From Chitinophagaceae bacterium (GTDB lineage: Bacteria; Bacteroidota; Bacteroidia; Chitinophagales; Chitinophagaceae), in contig JALNZE010000006.1 of the NCBI GenBank assembly GCA_023229465.1, positions 1-64,000 of the forward strand: DNA of 64,000 nt. The letters run 5' to 3'. Positions 35,250-44,509 of this stretch are shown piece after piece. A program made the position numbers and the translations under genes. How positions within the stretch are numbered: the stretch's first letter is position 1; every line of letters begins with the position of its first letter. Below the pieces are notes generated by a model. That model saw nothing but the letters and a program-made list of their open reading frames with translations. It ran no database searches and had not been told where the DNA came from.

Positions 35250-36242
35250 CTACCCAAAATCAATCTCAGTATTATCACCTATGTTCAGGCTACGGCTAAG
35301 CCCTTTTACAGAGGCATCACTTCCAATCAGGGAATTGTCGAGTACCACTTCATACAGACTGGTATAAGAACCGATGATACTGTCGCGAATGATAGAATGT
35401 TTGATAGAAGTATTGGCGCCAATCGCCACATGCGGGCCGATAATTGAATTAGAAATATTACAGCCGGGCGCTATGCTTACCGGGGGAATGATGATGGTAT
35501 CTTTATACTCATGCTTACCTGTAATATTTCCGCCAAATTTTTTAAGCAGTGTGGCATTACTCTCGAGCAATGTTTCTTTCTTGCCGCAATCAAACCAGTT
35601 CTTTACTTTGAAGGCCTGAAATTTTGCGCCACGTTTAATCATGCATTCAAGTGCATCGGTAAGGATGTATTCACCTATTGGATTGGCTTCTTTTGTGTGC
35701 AAATAATGCAAACATTCAAACAGGATTCGGGTCTCTTTAATTTTGTATAATCCCACCAGTGCCATATTACTTTTTGGAATGGCAGGCTTTTCCACTAACT
35801 GTTCTATAAAACCATCCTCGCCCACAGAAGCAACGCCAAAATTGCGGGGGTCATCTACTTTCTTAATACCGAGCATGCTATATGGGCTATCCACCACTTC
35901 CTTCACATCATACTCACAAATCGTATCACCCAATACCACAAACACTTCATCCGTACCTACAATTGCGCGGGCCAGTTCAATTGCATGCCCGGTTCCCTGG
36001 CGTTCATTCTGAAAAACAAAATGAGTAGTCAGATTAGGGTAGGTCTGTTTTACATAGTCTTCAATTTTCTCTCCCAGATAGCCAACAATAAAAATAAATT
36101 CAGAAATACCTGCCTCGTGCAACTGATCCACAATAAAACTCAGGATGGTTTTACCGGCAATAGGAATCAAGGCTTTGGGTTGGGTATAGGTATGTGGTCT
36201 TAATTTGGTTCCGGCTCCGGCCACAGGAATAATCGCTTTCAT
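35250..36242 (-). CDS. Sugar-phosphate nucleotidyltransferase with left-handed beta-helix
   Basis: A 330-residue cytoplasmic enzyme. The N-terminal nucleotidyltransferase domain (about 1-225) has IPVAGAGTKLRPHTYTQPKALIPIAGK, FQNERQGTGHAIELA, VVLGDTICEYD and LVEKPAIPKSNMALVGLY. A C-terminal hexapeptide beta-helix follows (about 245-330; VSIAPGCNISNSIIGPHVAI). This is the long-form glucose-1-phosphate thymidylyltransferase or mannose-1-phosphate guanylyltransferase type, making an NDP-sugar for envelope polysaccharide. Base and sugar specificity cannot be read from motifs alone, and no other sugar genes adjoin it. Confidence 0.9.
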   Translation of the reverse strand: MKAIIPVAGAGTKLRPHTYTQPKALIPIAGKTILSFIVDQLHEAGISEFIFIVGYLGEKIEDYVKQTYPNLTTHFVFQNERQGTGHAIELARAIVGTDEVFVVLGDTICEYDVKEVVDSPYSMLGIKKVDDPRNFGVASVGEDGFIEQLVEKPAIPKSNMALVGLYKIKETRILFECLHYLHTKEANPIGEYILTDALECMIKRGAKFQAFKVKNWFDCGKKETLLESNATLLKKFGGNITGKHEYKDTIIIPPVSIAPGCNISNSIIGPHVAIGANTSIKHSIIRDSIIGSYTSLYEVVLDNSLIGSDASVKGLSRSLNIGDNTEIDFG

Positions 36243-36403
36243 GGGGGTCATTTATGTTGAAAACAGCACTGTTAGCTTATTACACAATTACTTTACCTCT
36301 TATAAACAGATTTTCAAGAGGCCGAAAATAGGAAAATATGGCTATAGGGCAAGTTTTCCTATAAAATGCCCTGTTTGCCACTCACTACTAATGCCTCTCT
36401 TCT

Positions 36404-36411
36404 TATCTTTG
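36404..36411 (+). promoter_or_regulatory. -7 promoter element for glyA
   Basis: TATCTTTG lies 16 bp before the glyA ATG and predicts a leader near 13 nt. A TTTG at 36374 is too far upstream to be a typical -33 element. Confidence 0.55.
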
Positions 36412-36427
36412 CCGCAAAATCGAACAA

Positions 36428-37708
36428 ATGCAAAGAGATACCCTGGTTTTTGACCTCATCAGACAGGAATTGGAAAGGCAAAGACATGGAATTGAACTGA
36501 TTGCCTCTGAAAACTTTACCAGTTTACAGGTAATGCAGGCCATGGGCGGTGTAATGACCAATAAATATGCAGAAGGATACCCGGGCCGTCGTTATTATGC
36601 CGGTTGTGAGATTGTGGACCAGACAGAACAATTAGCGATTGACCGTTTAAAGCGGGTATTTAATATTGGCTATGCCAACGTGCAACCCCATAGCGGAGCA
36701 CAAGCCAATGCAGCCGTGGCACTGGCCGTATTGCAAGCGGGTGATGCTATTCTGGGACTTGACCTAAGCATGGGCGGGCACCTTACGCATGGGTCTGCGG
36801 TGAATTACAGTGGCAAACTATATAAACCACATTTTTATGGGGTAACCCGTGAAGACGGACTGGTAGATTATGCTATGCTGGAAGCAAAGGCCCGTGAAGT
36901 AAAACCAAAATTAATCATCTGCGGCGCCAGCGCCTATAGCCGTGATTGGGATTATGCCCGCATACGAAAAGTAGCCGATGAGGTAGGGGCCCTGGTAATG
37001 GCGGATATTGCGCATCCTGCCGGACTGATTGCTAAAAAATTATTAAACGACCCATTCGATCATTGCCATTTTGTAACGTCTACCACCCATAAAACATTAC
37101 GCGGACCCCGTGGTGGCATCATCATGATGCGCAAGGATTTTGAAAACCCCTTCGGGCTGAAAGACATGAAAGGCAATATCCGTATGATGAGTAATTTAAT
37201 GGATATGGCCGTATTCCCTGGCATTCAGGGCGGACCATTAGAGCATGTGATTGCCGCAAAAGCCATTGCGTTTGGCGAAATATTAAGTGATGAGTTTACA
37301 GACTATGCTAACCAGGTAATTAAAAACGCCCAGGCATTGTCTAAGGCTTTGGTGGCCAAAGAATACCAGATTATCAGTGGAGGAACGGATAATCATTTAG
37401 TACTGATTGACCTGCGCAATAAAAATATCAGTGGCAAAAAAGCAGAGCAGGCATTGGTATTGGCGGATATCACCGCCAATAAAAATATGGTTCCTTATGA
37501 TGATAAGAGCGCATTTGTAACCTCTGGTATCCGTTTAGGGGTACCAGCTATTACTACAAGAGGTATGAAGGAAGAACACATGCAGTTTGTAGTAAATGTA
37601 ATTGATAAAGTATTGATGAATGCGGATGATACACAGATACTGCAGGCAGTAAAAAAAGATGTGAATGATTTTATGTCGCAGTTTGTATTGTATCCGGAAT
37701 TAAGTTAG
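36428..37708 (+). CDS. glyA: Serine hydroxymethyltransferase
   Basis: A 426-residue PLP enzyme that converts serine and tetrahydrofolate into glycine and methylene-tetrahydrofolate. Visible motifs are HGIELIASENFTSLQVMQAMG, TNKYAEGYPGRRYYAGCE, NVQPHSGAQANAAV, DIAHPAGLIA and the PLP-lysine loop TSTTHKTLRGPRGG. The length is typical. It has its own -7 element. The TAG stop lies within a GGAGTTAGGAGTT-like repeat (37706 onward). Confidence 0.97.
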   Translation: MQRDTLVFDLIRQELERQRHGIELIASENFTSLQVMQAMGGVMTNKYAEGYPGRRYYAGCEIVDQTEQLAIDRLKRVFNIGYANVQPHSGAQANAAVALAVLQAGDAILGLDLSMGGHLTHGSAVNYSGKLYKPHFYGVTREDGLVDYAMLEAKAREVKPKLIICGASAYSRDWDYARIRKVADEVGALVMADIAHPAGLIAKKLLNDPFDHCHFVTSTTHKTLRGPRGGIIMMRKDFENPFGLKDMKGNIRMMSNLMDMAVFPGIQGGPLEHVIAAKAIAFGEILSDEFTDYANQVIKNAQALSKALVAKEYQIISGGTDNHLVLIDLRNKNISGKKAEQALVLADITANKNMVPYDDKSAFVTSGIRLGVPAITTRGMKEEHMQFVVNVIDKVLMNADDTQILQAVKKDVNDFMSQFVLYPELS

Positions 37709-37757
37709 GAGTTAGGAGTTTGGAGTTATTTTTTCACTTTTTTCTCACGACTCACGG
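37706..37757. repeat. GGAGTTAGGAGTT-type repeat at the glyA stop
   Basis: TTAGGAGTTAGGAGTTTGGA begins at the glyA stop codon region and continues into TCACTTTTTTCTCACGACTC. It contains two of the phrase types found elsewhere in the window. The glyA TAG is part of the phrase. Confidence 0.6.
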
Positions 37758-37830
37758 TTGCGTACAATATCATTTAAAGGCAGTACATTAGTGCAGGCCA
37801 ATCTATTGAAGACACTTTTTAAATATTGAT

Positions 37831-38253
37831 ATGTTACAACGCTTACAAACTATCTGGTTGTTAATCGCTTCCCTGCTGGCTTTTGCTACACTGAAGCTTT
37901 CATTTTTTAGTGGTAACCTGGTGGTAGATAATGTAAAACAATTTCAGCGGTTTACGGCTATGAACAGTATGCTGTTAATGATTCTTACGGTAGCTGTTGC
38001 CATCAGTTCGCTGATCACTATCTTTTTGTTTAAGGATAGAAAACTACAGTTAAAGATTGCATTGGCTGTTTTTTTTATATCCCTGCTGAATCTTTTATTG
38101 TATTACCTGCAGACAAAAAATTATATCCCAACAGAATGGACCATCGACCTAACCTCTGTATTTGCTTCCGCCATTCCCTTCTTTCTTTTATTTGCCATTA
38201 GCGGAATTTATAAAGATCAGAAACTGGTAAAGAGCCTGGATAGGTTGAGGTAG
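37831..38253 (+). CDS. DUF4293 membrane protein
   Basis: A 140-residue integral membrane protein with four hydrophobic segments (about 7-25, 47-67, 76-92, 105-125). The start MLQRLQTIWLLIASLLAFAT and the segment PLAN fit the DUF4293 family of Bacteroidota. No function is known. It is convergent with uvrA across 50 bp with no visible terminator. Confidence 0.82.
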   Translation: MLQRLQTIWLLIASLLAFATLKLSFFSGNLVVDNVKQFQRFTAMNSMLLMILTVAVAISSLITIFLFKDRKLQLKIALAVFFISLLNLLLYYLQTKNYIPTEWTIDLTSVFASAIPFFLLFAISGIYKDQKLVKSLDRLR

Positions 38254-38303
38254 GAAGAATATAGAATGATGAAGTAAAATTACATATTTCGACCCTCAAC
38301 ATG

Positions 38304-41174
38304 CTACAGGTATTTTCCCGTATGGCTTTCTTTCACTTTCTTTATTCCAGCCGGAACACCGGCATACACAAGGTTCCCGCCTGCATCGCCTGCTTCCGGA
38401 CCGAGGTCGATGATCCAGTCGGCAGATTTAATGATGTCTGTATTGTGTTCGATAACAATAATGGAATGCCCCTGCTCTATAAGGGCATTGAAGGAGGCGA
38501 GTAGTTTTTTAATGTCATGAAAATGCAGGCCGGTAGTAGGTTCGTCAAATACAAACAGCATATGACCGATGCCCTTTCCTTTGCCCAGAAAACTGGCCAG
38601 CTTTACACGTTGTGCCTCACCACCGCTTAAGGTATTGCTACTCTGGCCGAGTTTGATATAGCCTAATCCTACATCCTGCAAAGGTTGAATAGCCGTTTTG
38701 ATGGGTTTCTCACCGGCAAAAAAATCAATGGCTTCATCTACACTCATATCCAATACATCATAAATACTTTTTCCATTGAACTGCACTTCCAGTACCTCTT
38801 CTTTGAAACGTTTACCTCCACAAGATTCACAGGTAAGATGAACATCAGCCAGGAACTGCATTTCTACCACCTGTTCCCCTTCTCCTTTGCAGGTATCGCA
38901 ACGGCCGCCATCTACATTAAATGAAAAATGTTTGGGTAAAAAGCCACGTGTTTTAGATAAAGGCTGTTTGGCAAATAGCTCGCGGATATGATCGTATGCT
39001 TTTATATAGGTAACCGGATTACTGCGTGATGATTTACCAATCGGATTCTGATCAACCATTTCTATCTGTGATATATAATCAACATCACCGCTAATATTTT
39101 TATGCAGTCCTACTTTTTCAGAGAACCCGCCTTTTAGTTTTCTTAAAGCAGGAATCAATACCTGTTTCACCAAAGTGGTTTTTCCGCTTCCGCTAACACC
39201 ACTAACCACACATAATGTATTTAATGGGAAAGCAACGGTTATATCCTTCAGGTTATTTTGTCTTGCGTTTTCAACCACAATACTACGGTTCCATTTTCTG
39301 ATTGATTTGGGTGGATCAATATGCAGTTGCCCGGAAAGATATTTACCCGTAAGGCTTTCAGGGTTAGCGATTATTTCATCATAATTACCCGCTGCCACTA
39401 CTTCTCCACCAAGATGTGATGCCAGCGGACCCATATCAATGATATAATCCGCCTCACGCATCATCATCTCATCATGCTCAACAACTACAACCGTATTGCC
39501 CAGGTTGCGCAAAGATTTTAATACACTGATTAAACGAACCGTGTCCCTCGAATGCAACCCTATGGATGGCTCATCCAGTATATATAATGAGTTGGTTAGG
39601 TTACTGCCCAAACTTCTGGTTAATTGAATGCGTTGGCTTTCGCCACCACTCAATGAATTAGCCAAACGGTTGAGTGTGAGATAACCCAATCCCACATCTA
39701 ATAATGTTTGCAGGCGTTGATGAATTTCAATTAAAATTCTTTTGGCCACCTGTTGATCATGTGCCGATAAATGCAAATGATCAAACCATGTTTTCAGATC
39801 CTTTACCTGTAACCCACACAATTCGCCAATATGCTCACCGCCCACTTTTATATATAATGCTTCTTTGCGCAAACGATAGCCCATACAATCAGGGCAGTTG
39901 GTTCTGCCTCTATACCTGCTTAGTAAAACACGATACTGAACCTTGTATAAATTTTGTTCTACCTCTTTAAAAAAATCATCAATGCCCTGTACATTTCCTT
40001 CTCCGCTCCATAATTGGGTAAGTTGTTCTTTGGTGAGATCGATAATGGGTTTATGAATAGGGAAACCAAATTTCCCCGCACCTTTTACAAACTGTTCACG
40101 CCACCAACCCAGCTTCTCTCCTTTCCAGGGCGCTATGGCACCTTCATATACACTTAGTCTTTTATCAGGGATTACCAGATCAGCATCAATACCCAAAACC
40201 TGGCTAAACCCTTCACAGGTAGGGCAGGCGCCAAATGGATTATTAAATGAAAACAGATTGGGTACGGGCTCTTCAAACTGAATACCATCCAGTTCAAATT
40301 TATTACTGAAATGTAAGAGGTTGATGGCATCAACCTCTACGTACATTTCGCCTTCCCCTTCATAAAATGCCGTTCCGACTGAATCAGATAAACGATGCAG
40401 ATCCTCTTCCTCAAACTCTTTGGTTACTATGCGGTCGATCAGAACAAAAGTCTGGAGTTGGGAGTTAGAAGTTTGGAGTCTGTAATTTGGAATCCGGAGT
40501 TGTTTTTTTAAATCTGTATCGGGTAATGCGAGTAGTTCTTCAATCCTCATAATCACTCCAGGTTCCGGATTCCCAACACCCGGCTCTTTACAGTACATCC
40601 GCGAAAATCCTTTCTGCATCAATATATTCAACTCTTCCCGGGTAGCTCTGTTGGCATGTTGTTTAAACGGAACAATGATTACTACTTTGGTTCCATCTTT
40701 CTTTTTGCTGATGGCATTCAATACATCGGCCACATCATCCTTCTTTACTTCCTTACCACTGATGGGTGATATTGTTTTGCCCACACGTGCAAACAGTAAA
40801 CGCAGGTAATCATACATTTCCGTCATACTGCCCACCGTACTTCGTGGCGTACGGGTAATTACCTTTTGCTCGATAGCAATGGCCGGGCAAAGTCCTTTGA
40901 TGTAATCAACATCCGGCTTAACCATCCTGGCCATGAACTGCCTGGCATAGGCACTCAGACTCTCGGCATAGCGCCGCTGTCCCTCTGCAAAGAGCGTATC
41001 AATAGTGAGAGAAGATTTACCACTACCCGATACACCGGTAACTACTATTAATTTATTACGGGGAAAACTGACCGTAATATTCCTGAGATTATGTACCCGC
41101 GCGCCTTTGACAAGGATGACACCGGCATCTTCTAAATGAGACTGAATGGAAAGGGACTTTGTTTTCGTTGCCAT
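38304..41174 (-). CDS. uvrA: Excinuclease ABC subunit A
   Basis: A 956-residue damage-recognition ATPase of nucleotide excision repair that works with UvrB. Two ABC modules are present, with Walker A motifs GVSGSGKSSL and GVSGSGKTTL, signatures LSGGESQRIQLTRSLG and LSGGEAQRVKLASFLG, and Walker B ILDEPSIGLH and VFDEPTTGLH. Zinc fingers are seen as CPTCEGF...CPDC and CDTCKGEG...CESC. An odd segment (about residues 225-242, QLRIPNYRLQTSNSQLQT) replaces the usual linker and is encoded by a dispersed repeat (40449-40502). The paralogous or class-II form cannot be excluded, but this is the only uvrA in view. Confidence 0.96.
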   Translation of the reverse strand: MATKTKSLSIQSHLEDAGVILVKGARVHNLRNITVSFPRNKLIVVTGVSGSGKSSLTIDTLFAEGQRRYAESLSAYARQFMARMVKPDVDYIKGLCPAIAIEQKVITRTPRSTVGSMTEMYDYLRLLFARVGKTISPISGKEVKKDDVADVLNAISKKKDGTKVVIIVPFKQHANRATREELNILMQKGFSRMYCKEPGVGNPEPGVIMRIEELLALPDTDLKKQLRIPNYRLQTSNSQLQTFVLIDRIVTKEFEEEDLHRLSDSVGTAFYEGEGEMYVEVDAINLLHFSNKFELDGIQFEEPVPNLFSFNNPFGACPTCEGFSQVLGIDADLVIPDKRLSVYEGAIAPWKGEKLGWWREQFVKGAGKFGFPIHKPIIDLTKEQLTQLWSGEGNVQGIDDFFKEVEQNLYKVQYRVLLSRYRGRTNCPDCMGYRLRKEALYIKVGGEHIGELCGLQVKDLKTWFDHLHLSAHDQQVAKRILIEIHQRLQTLLDVGLGYLTLNRLANSLSGGESQRIQLTRSLGSNLTNSLYILDEPSIGLHSRDTVRLISVLKSLRNLGNTVVVVEHDEMMMREADYIIDMGPLASHLGGEVVAAGNYDEIIANPESLTGKYLSGQLHIDPPKSIRKWNRSIVVENARQNNLKDITVAFPLNTLCVVSGVSGSGKTTLVKQVLIPALRKLKGGFSEKVGLHKNISGDVDYISQIEMVDQNPIGKSSRSNPVTYIKAYDHIRELFAKQPLSKTRGFLPKHFSFNVDGGRCDTCKGEGEQVVEMQFLADVHLTCESCGGKRFKEEVLEVQFNGKSIYDVLDMSVDEAIDFFAGEKPIKTAIQPLQDVGLGYIKLGQSSNTLSGGEAQRVKLASFLGKGKGIGHMLFVFDEPTTGLHFHDIKKLLASFNALIEQGHSIIVIEHNTDIIKSADWIIDLGPEAGDAGGNLVYAGVPAGIKKVKESHTGKYL
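40449..40502. repeat. GGAGTT-type repeat inserted in uvrA
   Basis: On the plus strand the phrase runs AGTCTGGAGTTGGGAGTTAG, then AAGTTTGGAGTCTG and on to CCGGAGTT. It is the same family as at 11287, 13054 and 37706. Its length, a multiple of three, keeps uvrA open and adds about 18 Gln/Ser/Leu-rich residues. Confidence 0.8.
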
Positions 41175-41441
41175 ACTATGCGCAAATTAAACACATTATT
41201 GACGGTTAAGTCTTAGAATAAGGACCAGTTACCCAAGTTTTTTCGGGAGAGGGTTGCTTGCCTGGCTAACAAAGAAAATGTGTATAACCCCGATACCTTA
41301 AAACCATCTTTTCCACAAAAAAGTACTGATATGAAAAGATGTATAATTTGTTGCTGAAATATAATGAGTTAGTAGGTAAACACTCAAGAAAAAGTTCTAC
41401 CGATATTCTAAATAAGAAGAATTTTACGCAAAAAAGTTGTT

Positions 41442-42023
41442 ATGAGAAAATTGGACCAGGCATCTGATACTGATTTGATCCGGGCCTTTCAGGATGGCGA
41501 TACCAACGCTTTCGAAACCCTTATCTACCGATATAAGGACAAGCTATTCTCCTCTATTCTCTTTTTTGTGAAAGACAGTTACCTGGCCGAAGATCTTTTT
41601 CAGGATGTATTTATCAAGATCATAGATACGCTGAGGAATAAGCGATATACAGAAGAAGGCAAGTTTCTTCCCTGGGCCTTACGGATTGCACATAATCTTT
41701 GTGTGGATTATTTCCGAAAGGTAAAACGCAGCCCTTCCATCCGAACCAGTGATAACCAGGACATTTTTGAAGTTTTACAGGTTTTCGAAGAGGGTCCGGA
41801 CGCTAAGCTAATGCAAGGCCAGAGCCACGAACGTGTTCGCATGATGTTAGACCTGCTTCCGGAAGAACAGCGTGAAATTATTGTACTTCGCCATTATGCC
41901 AATATGAGTTTCAAAGAAATTGCCCTGATCACTAATTGCAGCATCAATACGGCCCTTGGCCGCATGCGTTATGGCCTGATTAATTTACGGAAGATGATGA
42001 CAGAGAAACAAATCGCCCTGTAA
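41442..42023 (+). CDS. ECF-type RNA polymerase sigma factor
   Basis: A 193-residue sigma-70 family protein of the extracytoplasmic function group. Region 2 is seen in AEDLFQDVFIKIIDTL and FLPWALRIAHNLCVDYFRK, and region 4 in LLPEEQREIIVLRHYANMSFKEIALITN followed by the helix-turn-helix INTALGRMRYGLINLRK. No anti-sigma factor is adjacent, which is common among Bacteroidota ECF proteins, so its signal is unknown. It is divergent from uvrA across a 267-bp gap in which I found no clear element, and it ends eight bases from the convergent dsbD-like gene. Confidence 0.92.
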   Translation: MRKLDQASDTDLIRAFQDGDTNAFETLIYRYKDKLFSSILFFVKDSYLAEDLFQDVFIKIIDTLRNKRYTEEGKFLPWALRIAHNLCVDYFRKVKRSPSIRTSDNQDIFEVLQVFEEGPDAKLMQGQSHERVRMMLDLLPEEQREIIVLRHYANMSFKEIALITNCSINTALGRMRYGLINLRKMMTEKQIAL

Positions 42024-42031
42024 TTGTATTG

Positions 42032-43978
42032 TTAATTCCTATCAAATGCTTCTTTACCACATTGCAACCATTGCCGGTATTCTTTTACATCCGGCGTATA
42101 CCCAACCGGGTTATTGAGCAGCTTTTCTTCCGTATCTAAAATCACATAAAGGGGTTGGGTTGACTGTCCAAAATTTTCCGTTTGAAAAGTGGCCCATTTA
42201 TCACCTATCGTAATGATATCTTTTGAATTACCGTCCTTAAAAGAGTACGTAAACCTTTGCTCAGCGGGCAATTTCTCTTTGTCATCAACATATAAAGAAA
42301 CCAGTATAAAATTTTCTTTGATATAGGTATATACCATAGGATCTGTCCATACATTTTCTTCCATCTTACGACAGTTCACGCAGGCCCAACCGGTAAAATC
42401 AATCAGCAGTGGTTTATGTTGCGCTTTGGCCAATTGCAATGCTTTCGAATAATCATTCATTACATCCGCTTCGAGTCCCTTCCCAGCTATATTATCCTTG
42501 CCATAAATACTATAACTGAATGGCGGAGGGAAGCCGCTTAATAAGCGCAGGTTGGCATATTTGGTTTGTGTAACCCCCGGCAGCAGGTACAAAGTAAAAA
42601 GAAGGGCAACAGCGCCCGCAATTTTTCTGCCGGTACTTATCTTCATCCCTTTATAGTCGTGCGGCAATCTTAGTACCCCAAATAAATAAAGTGTTAAGCC
42701 GCTGCCAATTAAAATCCAGATACCAATAAATACTTCACGCTTTAATAAACCCCAGTGCATAACAAGATCGGCATTGGACAGGAATTTAAAAGCCAGGGCC
42801 AATTCTAAAAATGCCAGTACTTTTTTAACCGTATCCAGCCAGCCGCCGGATTTTGGTAATGACTGTAACCAGTCAGGAAAAATGGCAAACAACGCGAAGG
42901 GCAATGCCAATGCCAGTCCAAACCCCGCCAGGCCCGATGTTAACTGCCAGGCGCCGCCGCTTAATGATCCCACTAACAGAGAACCTAAAATGGGCCCGGT
43001 ACATGAAAACGAAACGATAGCCAGTGTGAGTGCCATGAAAAAAATACCGAGGATACTACCCAACCCGCTTTTCGAATCTGCTTTACTGGCAATATTACCA
43101 GGAATTGTTATTTCAAAATAGCCAAAGAAAGAAAAGGCAAAAAAGATAAAGACAACAAAGAAAATTACATTGAGCCATGAGTTAGTAGAAATATTATTGA
43201 ATATTTCCGGCTGTACATTACCAAGAATATGAAAAGGCACACTGGCCAGAATATAAATTAAAAAGATAAAGAACCCGTAAAAAGCGCCATTTCTGATAGC
43301 CTGTTTGCGGTTAGACGCTTTTTTGGTAAAGAAAGAAACGGTTACCGGTATCATTGGAAATACACAGGGGGTAAGCAATGCAATCAACCCTCCCAAAAAA
43401 CCCAATAAAAAAACAGACCATGCACCGCTGCTCACAGTATCATTTTTTTTGCCGCAATCACTAACAGGATCGGCCAGGTTGACGGAACCTATTTTAATTT
43501 TTTTTGAATCAACAGAAACCACCTCACCTCCTTCCAATGCTACTTCAAAAATTTGTTCTGCCGGATGAAATTCATTAGCCTTGCCCAGATTAGCGGAAAC
43601 CATCCCTTTTAAATTGGCAGGAATAAAGCCATCAATCTTTACCTGCTGTGAGAATGAAATGGTTCCGGTAAATACCTTCAGCTTTTTATTAGCAAAAAGC
43701 GGATCAGCAATGGTTTGTGGTTCTTTATCAAAAGAGGGGGGTTCAGGAACGAATGCTTTTTCGTAATCAGGAATAAATTTGGGAGGCTCCAGGCCTTCTT
43801 CAGAAGGGTTGATACCATATAAATGCCAGCCGGCAGGGACCGTTGTTTTTGCCGACAGTTCATACAATCCTTTACCTATCTTTTTTGATGTTACCTGCCA
43901 GGTTAATAAACTATCTGTTTGTGCAGAAACAAACAGGCACAGGAAAACTCCAATACACAAAAAAGTAAGTTTCTTCAT
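42032..43978 (-). CDS. DsbD-family thiol:disulfide interchange protein
   Basis: A 648-residue inner-membrane protein that carries electrons from cytoplasmic thioredoxin to periplasmic thiols. The signal peptide MKKLTFLCIGVFLCLFVSAQ defines the start at 43978. A periplasmic DsbD-alpha-like domain follows (about 25-160), then about eight membrane segments (about 190-475) with the LLTPCVFPMIPVTV cysteine, and a C-terminal thioredoxin domain with the active site WACVNCRKME. Domains are in standard order. A separate gene 13 bp upstream encodes a second copy of the alpha-like domain. The symbol dsbD would fit. Confidence 0.9.
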   Translation of the reverse strand: MKKLTFLCIGVFLCLFVSAQTDSLLTWQVTSKKIGKGLYELSAKTTVPAGWHLYGINPSEEGLEPPKFIPDYEKAFVPEPPSFDKEPQTIADPLFANKKLKVFTGTISFSQQVKIDGFIPANLKGMVSANLGKANEFHPAEQIFEVALEGGEVVSVDSKKIKIGSVNLADPVSDCGKKNDTVSSGAWSVFLLGFLGGLIALLTPCVFPMIPVTVSFFTKKASNRKQAIRNGAFYGFFIFLIYILASVPFHILGNVQPEIFNNISTNSWLNVIFFVVFIFFAFSFFGYFEITIPGNIASKADSKSGLGSILGIFFMALTLAIVSFSCTGPILGSLLVGSLSGGAWQLTSGLAGFGLALALPFALFAIFPDWLQSLPKSGGWLDTVKKVLAFLELALAFKFLSNADLVMHWGLLKREVFIGIWILIGSGLTLYLFGVLRLPHDYKGMKISTGRKIAGAVALLFTLYLLPGVTQTKYANLRLLSGFPPPFSYSIYGKDNIAGKGLEADVMNDYSKALQLAKAQHKPLLIDFTGWACVNCRKMEENVWTDPMVYTYIKENFILVSLYVDDKEKLPAEQRFTYSFKDGNSKDIITIGDKWATFQTENFGQSTQPLYVILDTEEKLLNNPVGYTPDVKEYRQWLQCGKEAFDRN

Positions 43979-43991
43979 TTGCAATGCCATA

Positions 43992-44456
43992 TTATTGGAG
44001 CTTCAGGTCGAAAGATTTTTTTACAGGAGGTAAGCAACGGCTGTCATCACAAACCATATATTCAACAATGCCACTCACATTGGTTTTGATATTGCCTTTC
44101 AGTTTTACAGATTGAACAAACACTACTTTATTACTATAGTAGGATACCGCGATTGGTTTTGGACCGAAATTACTATCCATTGTTTTTTCAAGCTTTCCAA
44201 TTTCTTTTGCCGTACCCTTTTGTACAATAACCAGTGGATTGGGTTTGAACCTGATTTCTGTAGCAATCGGGCCACCTTTACCGGTATGCTGAGAATAGAT
44301 ATGCCATGGGTGCTCTACAGTAGCCGTTAAAATAATCTCATAAGAATCAGCCGTCTTCTTTTTTGCCTCATACGTCCAGCTAACAGGATTCTGTGCCTGG
44401 CTGAATACAAATCCGGCTGTCATAGTCAATACAAGTGTTGCGAATATTTTTTTCAT
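43992..44456 (-). CDS. Stand-alone DsbD N-terminal-like periplasmic protein
   Basis: A 154-residue exported protein with a signal peptide (MKKIFATLVLTMTAGFVFSQ) and a domain like the one found at the N-terminus of DsbD: PVSWTYEAKKKTADSYEIIL, VEHPWHIYSQHTG, and C-terminal VEYMVCDDSRCLPPVKKSF. The Cys pair in CDDSRC fits the redox-active cysteines of DsbD-alpha-type immunoglobulin-like domains. It is 13 bp upstream of the full DsbD gene and probably is its electron acceptor or partner. It could alternatively serve a specific client. Confidence 0.85.
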   Translation of the reverse strand: MKKIFATLVLTMTAGFVFSQAQNPVSWTYEAKKKTADSYEIILTATVEHPWHIYSQHTGKGGPIATEIRFKPNPLVIVQKGTAKEIGKLEKTMDSNFGPKPIAVSYYSNKVVFVQSVKLKGNIKTNVSGIVEYMVCDDSRCLPPVKKSFDLKLQ

Positions 44457-44509
44457 GTGCCTTTTTTATTTTAATTAGTATATAAAATTCAAGCGCTTTC
44501 GGTGAGGGC

